The notes beneath the pieces were generated by a model. The model was not told the DNA's origin. It worked only from the letters and a program-made list of their open reading frames with translations, and ran no database searches. Shown here piece after piece: positions 8,907 through 19,192 of a stretch of DNA of 49,681 bases. The translations under genes and the position numbers were made by a program. The DNA lies in contig NZ_DIUM01000062.1 in NCBI RefSeq assembly GCF_002423035.1, forward strand, positions 12,071 to 61,751, written 5' to 3'. The stretch comes from Thiocapsa sp. UBA6158. GTDB taxonomy: Bacteria; Pseudomonadota; Gammaproteobacteria; Chromatiales; Chromatiaceae. Each line of letters begins with the position of its first letter. Position 1 is the stretch's first letter.

Positions 8907-9455
8907 ATGACACGCGAATCGATCACAAGCGAGCCCGAGGCGGGCCTTTCCCCGCTCGAGCATGCCAAGGCCCGGACCGGAGCGCTGCTGCGCGAGGCGG
9001 AGGCTTGGCTGCGCCTCGCCATGCCTCGGGTCGAGATCCGCTTCGACCTTCGCGGGACCGCGGCAGGGCAGGCGCGGATGCGTGACAGGTCGTTCGCACT
9101 CATCCGATACAATGCAGCGCTTTTAGGCCTGCACCCCGAGGTTTTCGTCGCCGAAACCGTGCCGCACGAGGTCGCCCATGTCGTGGCCTTCACCAAGCAC
9201 GGGGCGTGCATTCGGCCACACGGGGCCGAATGGCAAGCCGTCATGCGTCATTTCGGCGTCGAGCCGTCGCGTTGCCATCGGTACGACGTGTCGAAGTTGC
9301 GTACGCGATCCCTGCAGCGATTTCTGTATCGCTGCGGATGCGGTACACACCAGATCAGCAGCATTCGCCACAACCGAATCTGCCGACAAGGAACCGTCTA
9401 TCTCTGTCGCCGCTGCCGGCAACCCTTGCGCCACGAGACCGAGCCAGGCTATTGA
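8907..9455 (+). CDS. SprT-family zinc metallopeptidase-like protein
   Basis: The 182-residue protein has the SprT/Spartan-like HExxH zinc motif (HEVAH, His87-Glu88-His91) and a C-terminal zinc-ribbon with CGC and CRRC pairs, giving two metal sites. Bacterial SprT proteins are poorly characterised; eukaryotic Spartan relatives cleave DNA-protein crosslinks, so a role in protein quality control or crosslink removal is inference. ATG 8907 is chosen because GAGGA precedes it and the SprT homology begins soon after; the frame is open 80 codons further upstream but without similarity. The conserved domain covers about residues 10-175. Confidence 0.85.
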   Translation: MTRESITSEPEAGLSPLEHAKARTGALLREAEAWLRLAMPRVEIRFDLRGTAAGQARMRDRSFALIRYNAALLGLHPEVFVAETVPHEVAHVVAFTKHGACIRPHGAEWQAVMRHFGVEPSRCHRYDVSKLRTRSLQRFLYRCGCGTHQISSIRHNRICRQGTVYLCRRCRQPLRHETEPGY

Positions 9456-9538
9456 ACAACCGCTCGCGCCTGCGTCCTCCAGGGAGCGAATCCGCGCATC
9501 CACTCGCATGCGGATGCGACGAACCCGCTCGGCCGGAA

Positions 9539-10558
9539 CTAGCGCTGGTAGGCCGGTGCGCCGTATGCAGGAGCGTAACCCGGACCGTAACCGTAAGCGG
9601 GATACCCCATGGGCGCGGCCATCGGACCCGGTACCTGCATCTGCTCCCAGTATGCGCGGGCACGTTGGTCTGCGGCACGCCGCATGTTTTCATACTCGGC
9701 CATCATGCGCGCCCGATACTCAGCGGCACTGTCCTGGCGGCGATCGAGCTCGGGAGCACCGGGCGCGGCCATGGTCGGCGCATAGGCACTCTCCATGGGT
9801 GCCAGCGGCTGGGGCACCACCGGGACCGGTGCGAAACCCTGCGTGATCGGCGCGGACATGGGCGCGGCGACGTCGGCCGATCCGGATGCCGGCTCGTCCC
9901 CCATCAGGGACTCGGCGAAGACGGTTGCCTCGGCATCTTTAATCGGCGGCGAGGCAGTGGTCGCCATGGCGGGGGCAGTCTCTTCGAGCGTGACTTCGGA
10001 TGCCTGCTCGGAGGTCGGCTCCGGGCTTGTCGGGCGAGCCGCAGCGGTCGCGGGCAAGGGAGCGGAATGACGATTGAATGCGGAGGCTGCCGGACGGTCT
10101 TCCGCAACCTGCATGGGCGCGGGCTTGGCGGCGGGTTCCTGCGCGGCGGGGCTTGACTCCACGACGGCCGGCTCGGCAGCGATCGGCTCGGCATTCGCGA
10201 CCTCGGTCGGTGCCGCCTCGGGGGGGAGGGTTTCGGCTGTTTCGGTCTCGGCCGAGCCGCTCAGGTCCTTGACCTTATCAACGACCTTGTTGAACCCGTC
10301 CGCCCCGGCGGCCGTCACATCGGCGATCAGGGTTTCGGCCGATGCCGTAAGCTCCCCGAGCTTGTCGGCCCACTTCTCGAGCCCTTCGGCCTCGACACCG
10401 CTCTCGTCGGCCAGCGCAACCTGTGTCGTATCGCCGGTAGTGCCGCGGTCGACCGAGCTCAGATACAAATAACCGAAAGCGATCACGACCGCCCAAAGCG
10501 AGAGCTTTGGGATCCAACCAAAACTGGAGCGTTTGGGAGCAGTATCCTCGGTGGCCAT
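9539..10558 (-). CDS. Membrane-anchored Pro/Ala-rich protein with Tyr/Gly/Pro tail
   Basis: I do not recognise a family. The 339-residue product has one transmembrane segment near residues 18-34 (Type II/signal-anchor like), then a short phasin-like helical stretch (about 55-100: EGLEKWADKLGELTASAETL), a long Pro/Ala/Glu-rich linker (about 105-270), a charged helix (EYRARMMAEYENMRRAADQRARAYW), and a terminal low-complexity tail rich in Tyr, Gly, Pro and Ala. The tail resembles in composition the structural sulfur-globule proteins of purple sulfur bacteria, but that is a compositional resemblance only. AGGAGA seven bases before ATG 10558 supports the start. It is a single-gene unit. Confidence 0.75.
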   Translation of the reverse strand: MATEDTAPKRSSFGWIPKLSLWAVVIAFGYLYLSSVDRGTTGDTTQVALADESGVEAEGLEKWADKLGELTASAETLIADVTAAGADGFNKVVDKVKDLSGSAETETAETLPPEAAPTEVANAEPIAAEPAVVESSPAAQEPAAKPAPMQVAEDRPAASAFNRHSAPLPATAAARPTSPEPTSEQASEVTLEETAPAMATTASPPIKDAEATVFAESLMGDEPASGSADVAAPMSAPITQGFAPVPVVPQPLAPMESAYAPTMAAPGAPELDRRQDSAAEYRARMMAEYENMRRAADQRARAYWEQMQVPGPMAAPMGYPAYGYGPGYAPAYGAPAYQR

Positions 10559-10600
10559 TTCGGATTCTCCTGGAAGATGAAGTCGTGGGAAGGGTAGATC

Positions 10601-10629
10601 ATGATATCAGAGTTTCCTGATGTACTTAA
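10601..10629 (-). promoter_or_regulatory. Sigma70-like promoter for the Pro/Ala-rich membrane protein
   Basis: Minus strand: TTAAGT (plus 10624-10629), 17-base spacer, TATCAT (plus 10601-10606). The -10 matches five of six consensus positions; the -35 is weak. It lies about 45 bp before the start codon at 10558. Confidence 0.4.
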
Positions 10630-10695
10630 GCACCTTGCGCCCCCTTTGCGCATCGGCCCCCTTTGGATGCGCTCCAGCCCGCAGCGACCGGCGCA

Positions 10696-11436
10696 TCAAT
10701 GCGATGTGGCGACGATCCCGAGCACCGTTCGTACACGCCCGACACACTCGCGCAGATGTGACTCGATCTCGGCCATCGTGATGACGCCCTCGCCTTTTCC
10801 CGCCGCCCAATTCACGACGAACGCCAGGCTCGCATAGCAAAGTCCGAGCTCCCGCGCGATCCCGGCCTCGGGCATGCCGGTCATCCCGACCAGATCACAG
10901 CCGTCGCGCTCGAGCCGGGCAATCTCGGCGGTCGTTTCGAGCCGCGGGCCCTGGGTCGCGGCATAGACGCCGTCCTCGATCGCCGGATGACCGGATTCGG
11001 CGCAGGCGCGGATCAAAACCCGGCGCAGCTCCTCGCAATAGGGCGAGGTCATGTCGACATGATCCAGTCCGCCCTGATCCCCGTCGTAGATGCTGTGCTC
11101 GCGTCCGTAGGTGTAATCCACGAGATCGTGCGGAACCGCCAACGCAAGCGGGGCGAAGCGCGCACCGATCCCGCCGACCGCCGCCAGTCCGACGACACGC
11201 TCGGCGCCCAGGGCGCGCAGCGCCCACAGATTGGCTCGGTAGTTGATCCGATGAGGTGGCAGCCGATGACCGGCGCCGTGACGCGGAAGGAAGAGGATCT
11301 GCGCACCGTCCAGGCGTCCGCTCGCTACCGGCGCCGAGGTCTCGCCGAAGGGGGTTTCGACGCGACGCGATGCCTCGATCTCCAAGGCGGGAAAGTCCGA
11401 AAATCCAGATCCACCGATGATGGCGAGAAGACTCAT
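10696..11436 (-). CDS. S-methyl-5'-thioinosine (MTA/MTI-type) phosphorylase
   Basis: This 246-residue trimeric purine nucleoside phosphorylase family member begins with the phosphate-binding LLAIIGGSGF and has RHGAGHRLPPHRINYRANLWAL, ATQGPRLET and the substrate segment GMTGMPEA. Near residue 209 it reads VVNWAAG. Methylthioadenosine phosphorylases have Asp at the purine-contact position, whereas enzymes for 6-oxopurines have Asn. The Asn suggests methylthioinosine as the preferred substrate, as known for the Pseudomonas aeruginosa enzyme. The product hypoxanthine could be salvaged by Hpt encoded ~800 bp upstream. A terminator separates it from the hemerythrin gene, so it probably has its own promoter. 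Confidence 0.85.
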   Translation of the reverse strand: MSLLAIIGGSGFSDFPALEIEASRRVETPFGETSAPVASGRLDGAQILFLPRHGAGHRLPPHRINYRANLWALRALGAERVVGLAAVGGIGARFAPLALAVPHDLVDYTYGREHSIYDGDQGGLDHVDMTSPYCEELRRVLIRACAESGHPAIEDGVYAATQGPRLETTAEIARLERDGCDLVGMTGMPEAGIARELGLCYASLAFVVNWAAGKGEGVITMAEIESHLRECVGRVRTVLGIVATSH

Positions 11437-11504
11437 GCGTTGACCACGTCCGGAAGTGACTCGAAAAGGGGCTGTGCAGTCTAGCGGAGGGCAGCGTGTA
11501 AGCC

Positions 11505-11527
11505 AAAAAAAGGCGCCTTGCGGCGCC
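11505..11527 (-). terminator. Intrinsic terminator of the hemerythrin gene
   Basis: Minus strand GGCGCC-GCAA-GGCGCC followed by seven T. The perfect 6-bp stem is closed by a GCAA tetraloop. It lies 36 bp after the hemerythrin stop codon and before the phosphorylase gene. Confidence 0.9.
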
Positions 11528-11562
11528 GGATTCTCGTCGTCGAGCGCTGCGACGATCGACGG

Positions 11563-12039
11563 TCAGACCGACGGATTGAACGACCTCGCGCCGCGCCTTC
11601 CGGGTCGATCGGTAAAGATGCCGATCTCGATCAGCTTCGGAAAGAGGACCTGTTCTTCGCGATCGATGCGCTTGTCGACCATGTCGAAGATCTCCTGCGT
11701 TTCGGCAAGAAAATCTTCCGTAAAGTTGAAATCGCAGTTCTTCAGCCAGTGCTTATGATAATCGTCGAAGGTCTTGCGCAAGGGCTTTTCACCGCTGATG
11801 AAGCCCCAGGCGATCGACTTGACCTTGGGATCTTCGTGAATCAAGAGGCTCGGGTAGAGACCGCGATCCTCTGCCGCAAGATGGCTGCGAACCTTCGTAC
11901 CCAGATCGCACAACAGCTCGTAGGCGGTTTTGGCATTGGGACGAATCCGCAGTTGCTCGGGCGTGAGGAGCGACCTGAGATCTTCGATCATCTGACGTAG
12001 CTCCGCATGTGTTTTGCGGTAACTTTCTAGTGTCGACAT
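11563..12039 (-). CDS. Hemerythrin-like (HHE) domain protein
   Basis: The 158-residue soluble protein is a single HHE cation-binding domain with the expected di-iron ligands: His11, His53, Glu57 (HLAAE), His95 or His97, and a Glu at 128-129 in the REEQVLFP motif. Such proteins bind O2, NO or store iron. It has an ideal Shine-Dalgarno (GGAGGA, six bases from the ATG), a consensus-like promoter upstream and a strong terminator downstream, so it is an independent, probably well-expressed unit set inside the purine-salvage group. A role in oxygen or NO handling fits an anaerobic phototroph, but this is inference. Confidence 0.85.
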   Translation of the reverse strand: MSTLESYRKTHAELRQMIEDLRSLLTPEQLRIRPNAKTAYELLCDLGTKVRSHLAAEDRGLYPSLLIHEDPKVKSIAWGFISGEKPLRKTFDDYHKHWLKNCDFNFTEDFLAETQEIFDMVDKRIDREEQVLFPKLIEIGIFTDRPGRRGARSFNPSV

Positions 12040-12167
12040 ACACCATCCTCCGATCGTTATGGGTCGTGCGGTCGTCGCGTCCCCGCGGTACCGAGGTTAC
12101 GCGCCCCGCGGGGGACGATACCGCCGCCCCGGGAGGACCGATCACGCTGAAGCAACACTCGGGTGAG

Positions 12168-12196
12168 GATGTATACCAAAGCTCAAAAGGTGTCAA
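12168..12196 (-). promoter_or_regulatory. Strong sigma70-like promoter for the hemerythrin gene
   Basis: Minus strand: a perfect TTGACA (plus 12191-12196), then either TATACA after 15 bases or TACATC after 17 bases. The area is markedly AT-rich compared with its surroundings. The start codon is about 130 bp downstream, leaving a long 5' leader. Confidence 0.5.
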
Positions 12197-12248
12197 AAAG
12201 CGGGCACTTATATTCCCGTTTCAACAAATACCCATAAAGCTGTCGCGC

Positions 12249-12800
12249 CTACACGTCTTCATCGGCGACCGCATAGATCCCGGCGGCATTTCTGAAGTAG
12301 CCCTTGTAGTCGAGCCCGTAGCCATAGAGATAGCGGTCCTCGACCTGAACGCCGACGACATCGGCCTCGCATGCGTGCTCACGCTCTTTGGACACCAGCA
12401 CCGCGGTGTGCACGCTCGCCGCCCCGTCTTCAAGACAGGCATCGACGATCCGACGCAGCGTAATGCCCTCGTCGAGGATGTCGTCGAGTACCAAGACATG
12501 CTCGCCGCGGATGGCGTCCGACGGACGGTAGCGCCAGACGATCTCACCGCCGCTGGTACGGCCCTGATAGCGACTGGCATGGATGTAGTCGACCCGCAAT
12601 TGAAACCGCAGTCGCGGAAGCAGAAGACCGGCGACAAAGACCGCTCCCGTCATGACGCAAAGCACCAGCGGATCCTTTCCGGCGAGACGCTCGGTGATCG
12701 ACGCGGCCATCCGCTCGAGCGCCGCATCGATCTGATCGGGCGTGACCAGTTGTTGCGCGCGTCCCGCGACGGCGTCGTAGTCTTTCGGGTCGAGCTTCAT
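12249..12800 (-). CDS. hpt: Hypoxanthine-guanine phosphoribosyltransferase
   Basis: Hpt converts hypoxanthine or guanine plus PRPP to IMP or GMP. The 183-residue protein has the PRPP-binding loop VLVLDDILDEGITL and the base-contact segment VEDRYLYGYGLDYKGYFRN. ATG 12800 has GGAGG seven bases before it and overlaps the nagZ stop in an ATGA arrangement, so the two genes are translationally coupled. The frame is open upstream of 12800 inside nagZ but shows no homology there. Confidence 0.93.
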   Translation of the reverse strand: MKLDPKDYDAVAGRAQQLVTPDQIDAALERMAASITERLAGKDPLVLCVMTGAVFVAGLLLPRLRFQLRVDYIHASRYQGRTSGGEIVWRYRPSDAIRGEHVLVLDDILDEGITLRRIVDACLEDGAASVHTAVLVSKEREHACEADVVGVQVEDRYLYGYGLDYKGYFRNAAGIYAVADEDV

Positions 12801-13873
12801 CGGGTTGCCTCCGGGTCGGTCGGATCGAGGAGCTCCAAATCGAGTGTCTCGAGCCCCTCGAGAAGAGTGACGCACTGCACGCCGTGCTGCCACTCGGGCT
12901 GCTCGTGCAGACGTGCTCGCTCATGCTGACCGCGGCCGTGCATCCTGAGCAGACGCAGCTCGGCCGCGGGGTCGTGATGATCGACGAACGCCTCGAGAAC
13001 CGCGAGCGCCGCCGCGCGATTGTTGCAGACCAGCAGCATATCGCAACCCGCGTCCGAGGCAGCGCGTGCACGCTCGACCGGATCACCCTCGGATGCCGCG
13101 GCACCCATGTTGAGGTCGTCGCTGAAGATCACCCCCTGAAAACCGAGCCGACCGCGCAGGATCTCGCGCAGCCAGACCGGCGAGAACCCGGCCGGGCGGT
13201 CGTCCACCAGAGGATACCGAACGTGGGCCGGCATGATCCCTTCCAGAGCATGCGCAATCAGGCGCTCGAAGGGAATCAGATCCTCCATCAAGAGATCCGT
13301 GTAAGGCCTTGGATCAACGGGCAGCTCAAGGTGTGAATCCACGCTCACCCCGCCGTGTCCGGGAAAATGCTTGCCCACGCCCGCCATGCCGGCGCGACGC
13401 ACCCCGTCGAGCCAGGCGAGCGCCAGATCGCCCACGGCGCGCGCCCGGTTGCCGAAGGCGCGATCCCCGACGACCGGATTGAGCCCGCGGTCCAGATCGA
13501 GCACGGGTGCGAAGCTGAAATCCACGCCGACCGAGCGTAGCTCCGCGGCCATGAGCCAGCCCACGGACCCGCAGCTGGCGCGAGCATCTCTGGGATGGCG
13601 ACTGTAGAGATCGGCGAAGCGTCCCGCGGGCGGCAGTCGCGTGAAACCCTCGCGAAAGCGCTGAACCCGCCCGCCTTCTTGATCGACACCGATCAAAAGA
13701 TGCGGCTCGCGCAGGGCGTGGATCTCGGCGGTCAGCTCGGCGAGCTGCACGGGAGACTCGAAATTACGTGCGAAGAGGATGACCCCGCCCACGGCGGGAT
13801 GGCGCAACACCTCGCGATCCTCGGCGTCGAGCGCCGTTGCGGCAACATCGAGCATGACGGGGCCCAAAGACAC
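12797..13873 (-). CDS. nagZ: Beta-N-acetylhexosaminidase (peptidoglycan recycling)
   Basis: NagZ is a cytoplasmic family-3 glycosidase that removes GlcNAc from anhydro-muropeptides. The 358-residue protein has the GVDQEGGRVQR motif (about residue 62), the KHFPGHGG catalytic histidine loop (about residue 168) and the FSDDLNM motif with the nucleophilic Asp (about residue 251). The start is GTG 13873, preceded by a G-rich Shine-Dalgarno seven bases upstream. It forms a two-gene operon with hpt, an arrangement common in gammaproteobacteria. Confidence 0.95.
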   Translation of the reverse strand: MSLGPVMLDVAATALDAEDREVLRHPAVGGVILFARNFESPVQLAELTAEIHALREPHLLIGVDQEGGRVQRFREGFTRLPPAGRFADLYSRHPRDARASCGSVGWLMAAELRSVGVDFSFAPVLDLDRGLNPVVGDRAFGNRARAVGDLALAWLDGVRRAGMAGVGKHFPGHGGVSVDSHLELPVDPRPYTDLLMEDLIPFERLIAHALEGIMPAHVRYPLVDDRPAGFSPVWLREILRGRLGFQGVIFSDDLNMGAAASEGDPVERARAASDAGCDMLLVCNNRAAALAVLEAFVDHHDPAAELRLLRMHGRGQHERARLHEQPEWQHGVQCVTLLEGLETLDLELLDPTDPEATR

Positions 13874-14252
13874 CGCTTAACCCCCCGCCTTCGGACCGAG
13901 CCCGTGCCCCGGCGGGCAACCCTCGGGCCGACACCGCATCCACCGACCCGCTCTTGCTCGCTTCATGGACAGCACCGCTCGCGTCGCTTCCGTCCGCGGC
14001 CGAGAATCGCCGCAGCATACCGACCCCAAGGATTGAGGTTTACGGCCGCCGTTGTAACACAGCAACAGCCGCGCTCCTAGGGCCGCCGCGTCTCGACCGC
14101 ACCGGGGCTGCGCGCGTAGGCCCGAGACCGCTATGATAGGCCCCGCCGGTGGTTCTCCGCACCCGCCGGACGACCTCGCAGCACCCATGCGACTGGCTTC
14201 CGGCGTCTCGTCCGACCGCCTCTTACGTCCAACTCAGCAAAGGTCCGTGTCT
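13874..14252. other. Intergenic region between divergent nagZ and lipoprotein genes
   Basis: About 380 bp without a supportable gene. It should carry both divergent promoters. A TATGAT hexamer at 14132-14137 on the plus strand is a possible -10 for the lipoprotein gene, but no matching -35 is clear. Open frames here are GC-bias frames without ribosome-binding sites. Confidence 0.5.
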
Positions 14253-14828
14253 ATGTTGTTCCGCCGTTTCTCGCACCTGCTGCTCGTCGCCGTTGCCGCC
14301 TTGGCGATTGCGAGCTGCGGATCCAGTCCGACCTCCGCTCCGGTCCAGACCTCGACCAGGATCGGGACCTCGACGGTGATCGGGACGCCGGCCCCGGCCA
14401 GGCCCAAGGCGACGGCCGCCGGAGAGATCTACGATGGCCCCCCGGCCCTCGCGATCGCCCCGGTTGTCGACGGACGCACCTCGCCGACGCCGGAGGTCTC
14501 GGCTTGGTGGATCCAAAAAATCATCGCTGAGGACTTGGACCGCAGCGATCTCTTCGCCGGCGTGATTCCGCTCGAGCACGCCTCCGAGGCGCACGAAGGA
14601 GGACTGCTCATCCAACCGGCGCTCACGGCATTGACCTGGACCCAACCCAACCAACGCAGCGGGACCATCGCCATGCGGATCCGCGCGAGCGACACCGCAA
14701 CGGGGCGGGTGCGCCTGGATCGGGTCTACACCGCATCCTGTCGCGACTGCAAGGTGCCGCCGGGGCAACCCGCTGTCGCCGGTCCCTTGGCGGTCTTGAT
14801 GCAGGACGTCGCGAAGGATCTGCAGTAG
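14253..14828 (+). CDS. Predicted outer-membrane or periplasmic lipoprotein
   Basis: The 191-residue protein starts with a type II signal peptide: two Arg, a hydrophobic core, and the lipobox AIAS-Cys near residue 24. A Ser/Thr/Pro-rich linker follows to about residue 60, then a globular domain (about 65-190) with no motif I can name. The order of a bioavailable segment LAIAPVVDGRTSP followed by W-IQKIIAEDLDRSDLFAGV resembles assembly- or transporter-associated accessory lipoproteins (LpoB- or PqiC-like), but this is only a suggestion. Two cysteines in ASCRDCKVPP could bind metal or form a disulfide. Confidence 0.75.
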   Translation: MLFRRFSHLLLVAVAALAIASCGSSPTSAPVQTSTRIGTSTVIGTPAPARPKATAAGEIYDGPPALAIAPVVDGRTSPTPEVSAWWIQKIIAEDLDRSDLFAGVIPLEHASEAHEGGLLIQPALTALTWTQPNQRSGTIAMRIRASDTATGRVRLDRVYTASCRDCKVPPGQPAVAGPLAVLMQDVAKDLQ

Positions 14829-14853
14829 CACCTGGCCGCCGAAGGACCAGGCC

Positions 14854-14892
14854 GGCGCATGCCCGGCGTCGGGGCCGACCGCCCGATGCGCC
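14854..14892. terminator. Possible bidirectional stem-loop between convergent genes
   Basis: GGCGCAT at 14854-14860 pairs with ATGCGCC at 14886-14892 around a GC-rich interior between the convergent lipoprotein and PDZ genes. There is no T-run, so it is not a canonical terminator. Confidence 0.3.
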
Positions 14893-14949
14893 GGACGCGC
14901 ATCCTTGGCGCGTAACGATCGCCTTGCCGGACACACCTCGCGAGAGCCT

Positions 14950-15849
14950 TCAGCGCGCGGGTCCGACCCGCGCCGAATCCAGGGTCACGCCGAGCGGACC
15001 GCGCGGGACCCAGGTCTCGATCACGCGGCCGCCGCGGCGGACCTGCACCGCGACCTGCTCGCCGTATTCGCCCTCGGTGGTTTTGCTGCGCAACTCCGAG
15101 AAATCGAATAGGCGTTCGTCGGCGTAAGACTCGATCAGATCGCCCGCCTGCAGGCCTGCGATCTCGGCAGCCGATCCCGGGATGACCGAATCGACCTTCA
15201 CGCGATTGTCTGCGCCGGTCACGTAGAGATAGCGGTCGTAGATGTCGTCGCCGATCTCTTCGCGAAGCGAGCGCTCGTCCGCGTTGATCCGCGAAAGCTC
15301 CTCGCGATACTGGGCGGTCCCGACCCAGCCTTCGCGAATGGCCTGATCCCGCAAGGAGAGCCGCTCGAGGGAGCGCTGCGCCTCCTTCAGGACCAAATCC
15401 TCGGCCATGCCCGGATCCACGCCCGCGGCCACGAGTGCGCCGCGTCGCTCATCGGCGGTGCGCGGGGCCGGCGGCCGTTCCTCTTCGGCGACGCCGCCGG
15501 TCGCTGTCGCGGCGCTCAGGACGCGGCTCATGGCCTGCTCCACGCTCGCCAGCCGAACGCGCAGGTCCGTGACCTGCGACTCCAGATCGCGCAATGCTCG
15601 AGGCATGAGCGCATCGCGCGCTGAGGCTCCCGACTCGGCCGGTGGCACCTCCGGGGCAGGATCGACATCCTCGGTCACACTCAGCGCAGTCGGCAGCGGC
15701 ATCGCCGGGGCCGTCTCGGCAACGTGATCGGCATCGGACGAGGCCGGCAGCTGCGGTTCGGTCATCGCGAGATAGCCGGCGACAGCGGCGGCGCCGATGA
15801 GTGAACCGGCCGCAAAGCCGGCCGACAAGAGAGGAACGGCGGGTTGCAT
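14950..15849 (-). CDS. PDZ-domain membrane protein
   Basis: The 299-residue protein has an N-terminal hydrophobic segment (about residues 5-27) that anchors it or acts as signal peptide, a Pro/Glu-rich region, a predicted coiled coil (about 85-115: RALRDLESQVTDLRVRLASVEQ), a helical domain with AEDLVLKEAQRSLERLSLRDQAI, and a C-terminal PDZ domain (about 215-285: VDSVIPGSAAEIAGLQAGDLI). I place the start at ATG 15849, with GAGG nine bases upstream; an open 58-codon extension lacks homology and hides the hydrophobic N-terminus. It lies divergent from ftsH, so a role in envelope protein quality control is plausible but inferred. Confidence 0.8.
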   Translation of the reverse strand: MQPAVPLLSAGFAAGSLIGAAAVAGYLAMTEPQLPASSDADHVAETAPAMPLPTALSVTEDVDPAPEVPPAESGASARDALMPRALRDLESQVTDLRVRLASVEQAMSRVLSAATATGGVAEEERPPAPRTADERRGALVAAGVDPGMAEDLVLKEAQRSLERLSLRDQAIREGWVGTAQYREELSRINADERSLREEIGDDIYDRYLYVTGADNRVKVDSVIPGSAAEIAGLQAGDLIESYADERLFDFSELRSKTTEGEYGEQVAVQVRRGGRVIETWVPRGPLGVTLDSARVGPAR

Positions 15850-16101
15850 CTTAGAGAGCCTCGTTGAACTGGACGTGAGCCTGCGACCGCAATCGATCCG
15901 CCGCGTTCCCTGCAGGCCCGCAGCGCCGGTCGACTGCGCGCGGTTGATCGCCGAGCCCCCAAAACTGGTAAGCTCCTTCAACTCATCGACCGCGGCAGCG
16001 TTTCCGTTGGTTTTCGGACTCATGCCCCGATGTACCCGCCAATGCCGCGAGGCAGAGCGTCGAGCTCCGGCCGAGCGATGGTCAACGAGGACAGCCTGAG
16101 A

Positions 16102-18036
<1,935 letters not shown>

Positions 18037-18086
18037 CCTTACGCTGCGACAATCCCCGTCCGGCCGTCGGCCGGGCGGATGAATTC

Positions 18087-18124
18087 AAGCCCTTGCAATC
18101 GATTGCGAGGGCTTTTTTGTTTTA
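18087..18124 (+). terminator. Intrinsic terminator of ftsH
   Basis: AAGCCC and GGGCTT form the base of a hairpin whose upper part contains the palindrome GCAATCGATTGC; it is followed by TTTTTTGTTTT. It lies ~50 bp after the ftsH stop. Confidence 0.9.
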
Positions 18125-18215
18125 TACTTCAGCGCGACTGACCGACCGAGCGGCCCGGCCTTGACGGAACGGCCTCGCGGCGTCCTCCGGAAACCCCATC
18201 AGGATCCCCGACACA

Positions 18216-18806
18216 GTGCCTGCGCCCGCGCTCGTCCTTGCATCGACCTCGCCCTACCGGCGCCAACTCCTGGAGCGCTTGGGGCTGCCATTTACGACCG
18301 TCGCGCCCGAGGTCGACGAGCGCCCGCGCCCCGGTGAATCGTCTCAGGTGCTGGTCCTGCGCTTGGCGGAGGCCAAGGCCAGGGCGGTTGCGTCCACCCA
18401 TCCGAACGCGCTCGTCATCGGGTCGGATCAGGTCGCCTGTATCGACGAGGATATCTTGGGAAAGCCCGGAGAGCGCGCCCGCGCCATCGCCCAACTGGAG
18501 CGTGCGTCCGGGCGAATCGTCGTCTTTCAGACGGGGTTGTGTCTGCTGAACACCGCGAGCGGGCGCGCCCAAACCCTCGTCGAACCCTTTCGCGTTCATT
18601 TCAGACGCCTCGACCGAAAACAGATCGAAGGGTATCTGGATCGCGAGCAACCCTTCGATTGCGCCGGTAGCTTCAAGTCGGAAGGCCTCGGTATCGCATT
18701 ATTCGAGCGGCTTGAAGGTGACGATCCCAATACCTTGATCGGACTACCTCTCATCCGCTTGGTCTCATTACTCGAATCGGAAGGAATGCATCCGCTTCAC
18801 GACTGA
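18216..18806 (+). CDS. Maf/YceF-family nucleotide pyrophosphatase
   Basis: Maf proteins hydrolyse nucleoside triphosphates to monophosphates; the YceF branch prefers 7-methyl-GTP. The 196-residue product has the N-terminal LVLASTSPYRRQLLERLG signature, VIGSDQV, and the C-terminal DCAGSFKSEGLGIALFERL stretch that is typical of the YceF branch. The start is GTG 18216 (AGGA 11 bases upstream), since no ATG is available before the conserved motif. A housekeeping role in removing modified nucleotides is family knowledge. Confidence 0.92.
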   Translation: MPAPALVLASTSPYRRQLLERLGLPFTTVAPEVDERPRPGESSQVLVLRLAEAKARAVASTHPNALVIGSDQVACIDEDILGKPGERARAIAQLERASGRIVVFQTGLCLLNTASGRAQTLVEPFRVHFRRLDRKQIEGYLDREQPFDCAGSFKSEGLGIALFERLEGDDPNTLIGLPLIRLVSLLESEGMHPLHD

Positions 18807-19192
18807 TCGAGCGGTAAATCGGGGCCCAGCTCAATCATCGGGCACGCCGAACGAGATCGCAATACATTGGAATGATCAGTCTCAATAACTTACTGACTTA
18901 TATGACAATAGACAACGAAAGCTCAGGCCGTTTCAAGAATACGAGTGCTGCGGAGCACATGGAAAAACGAGGCATCTTATCCGCAATCGTACATTGCAAA
19001 GACGGCTTTCGTGAGCCAATATCAAACCGTCATCGAACAGATGACGCAGAGCGCGCCTGCCGAGTCGATCATCTCGCTTCGCATTCGCATGGCATCGCCT
19101 TGGCCCCGTACAAGCCTGCGCGCTCATTCGGGGTATTCGCCGTCGCAACAGCTGCGACGCGCCCGGCTCACGCTCGAGAGGACACGCGCACC
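18807..19192. other. Intergenic region upstream of mltD
   Basis: About 385 bp without a supportable gene. Positions 18878-18920 are clearly AT-rich against the GC-rich background and probably contain the mltD promoter, but I find no convincing hexamer pair. The mltD frame is open back to 18872, though the upstream part shows no signal peptide or homology. Confidence 0.45.

Noticed and set aside
8614..8913. 99-codon minus-strand frame ending in the candidate sRNA
   Set aside because: No ribosome-binding site, composition typical of a GC shadow, and it overlaps the promoter hexamers.
18872..19192. Longer MltD starting at 18872
   Set aside because: The signal peptide and lipobox follow ATG 19193 directly; the upstream part would bury them.
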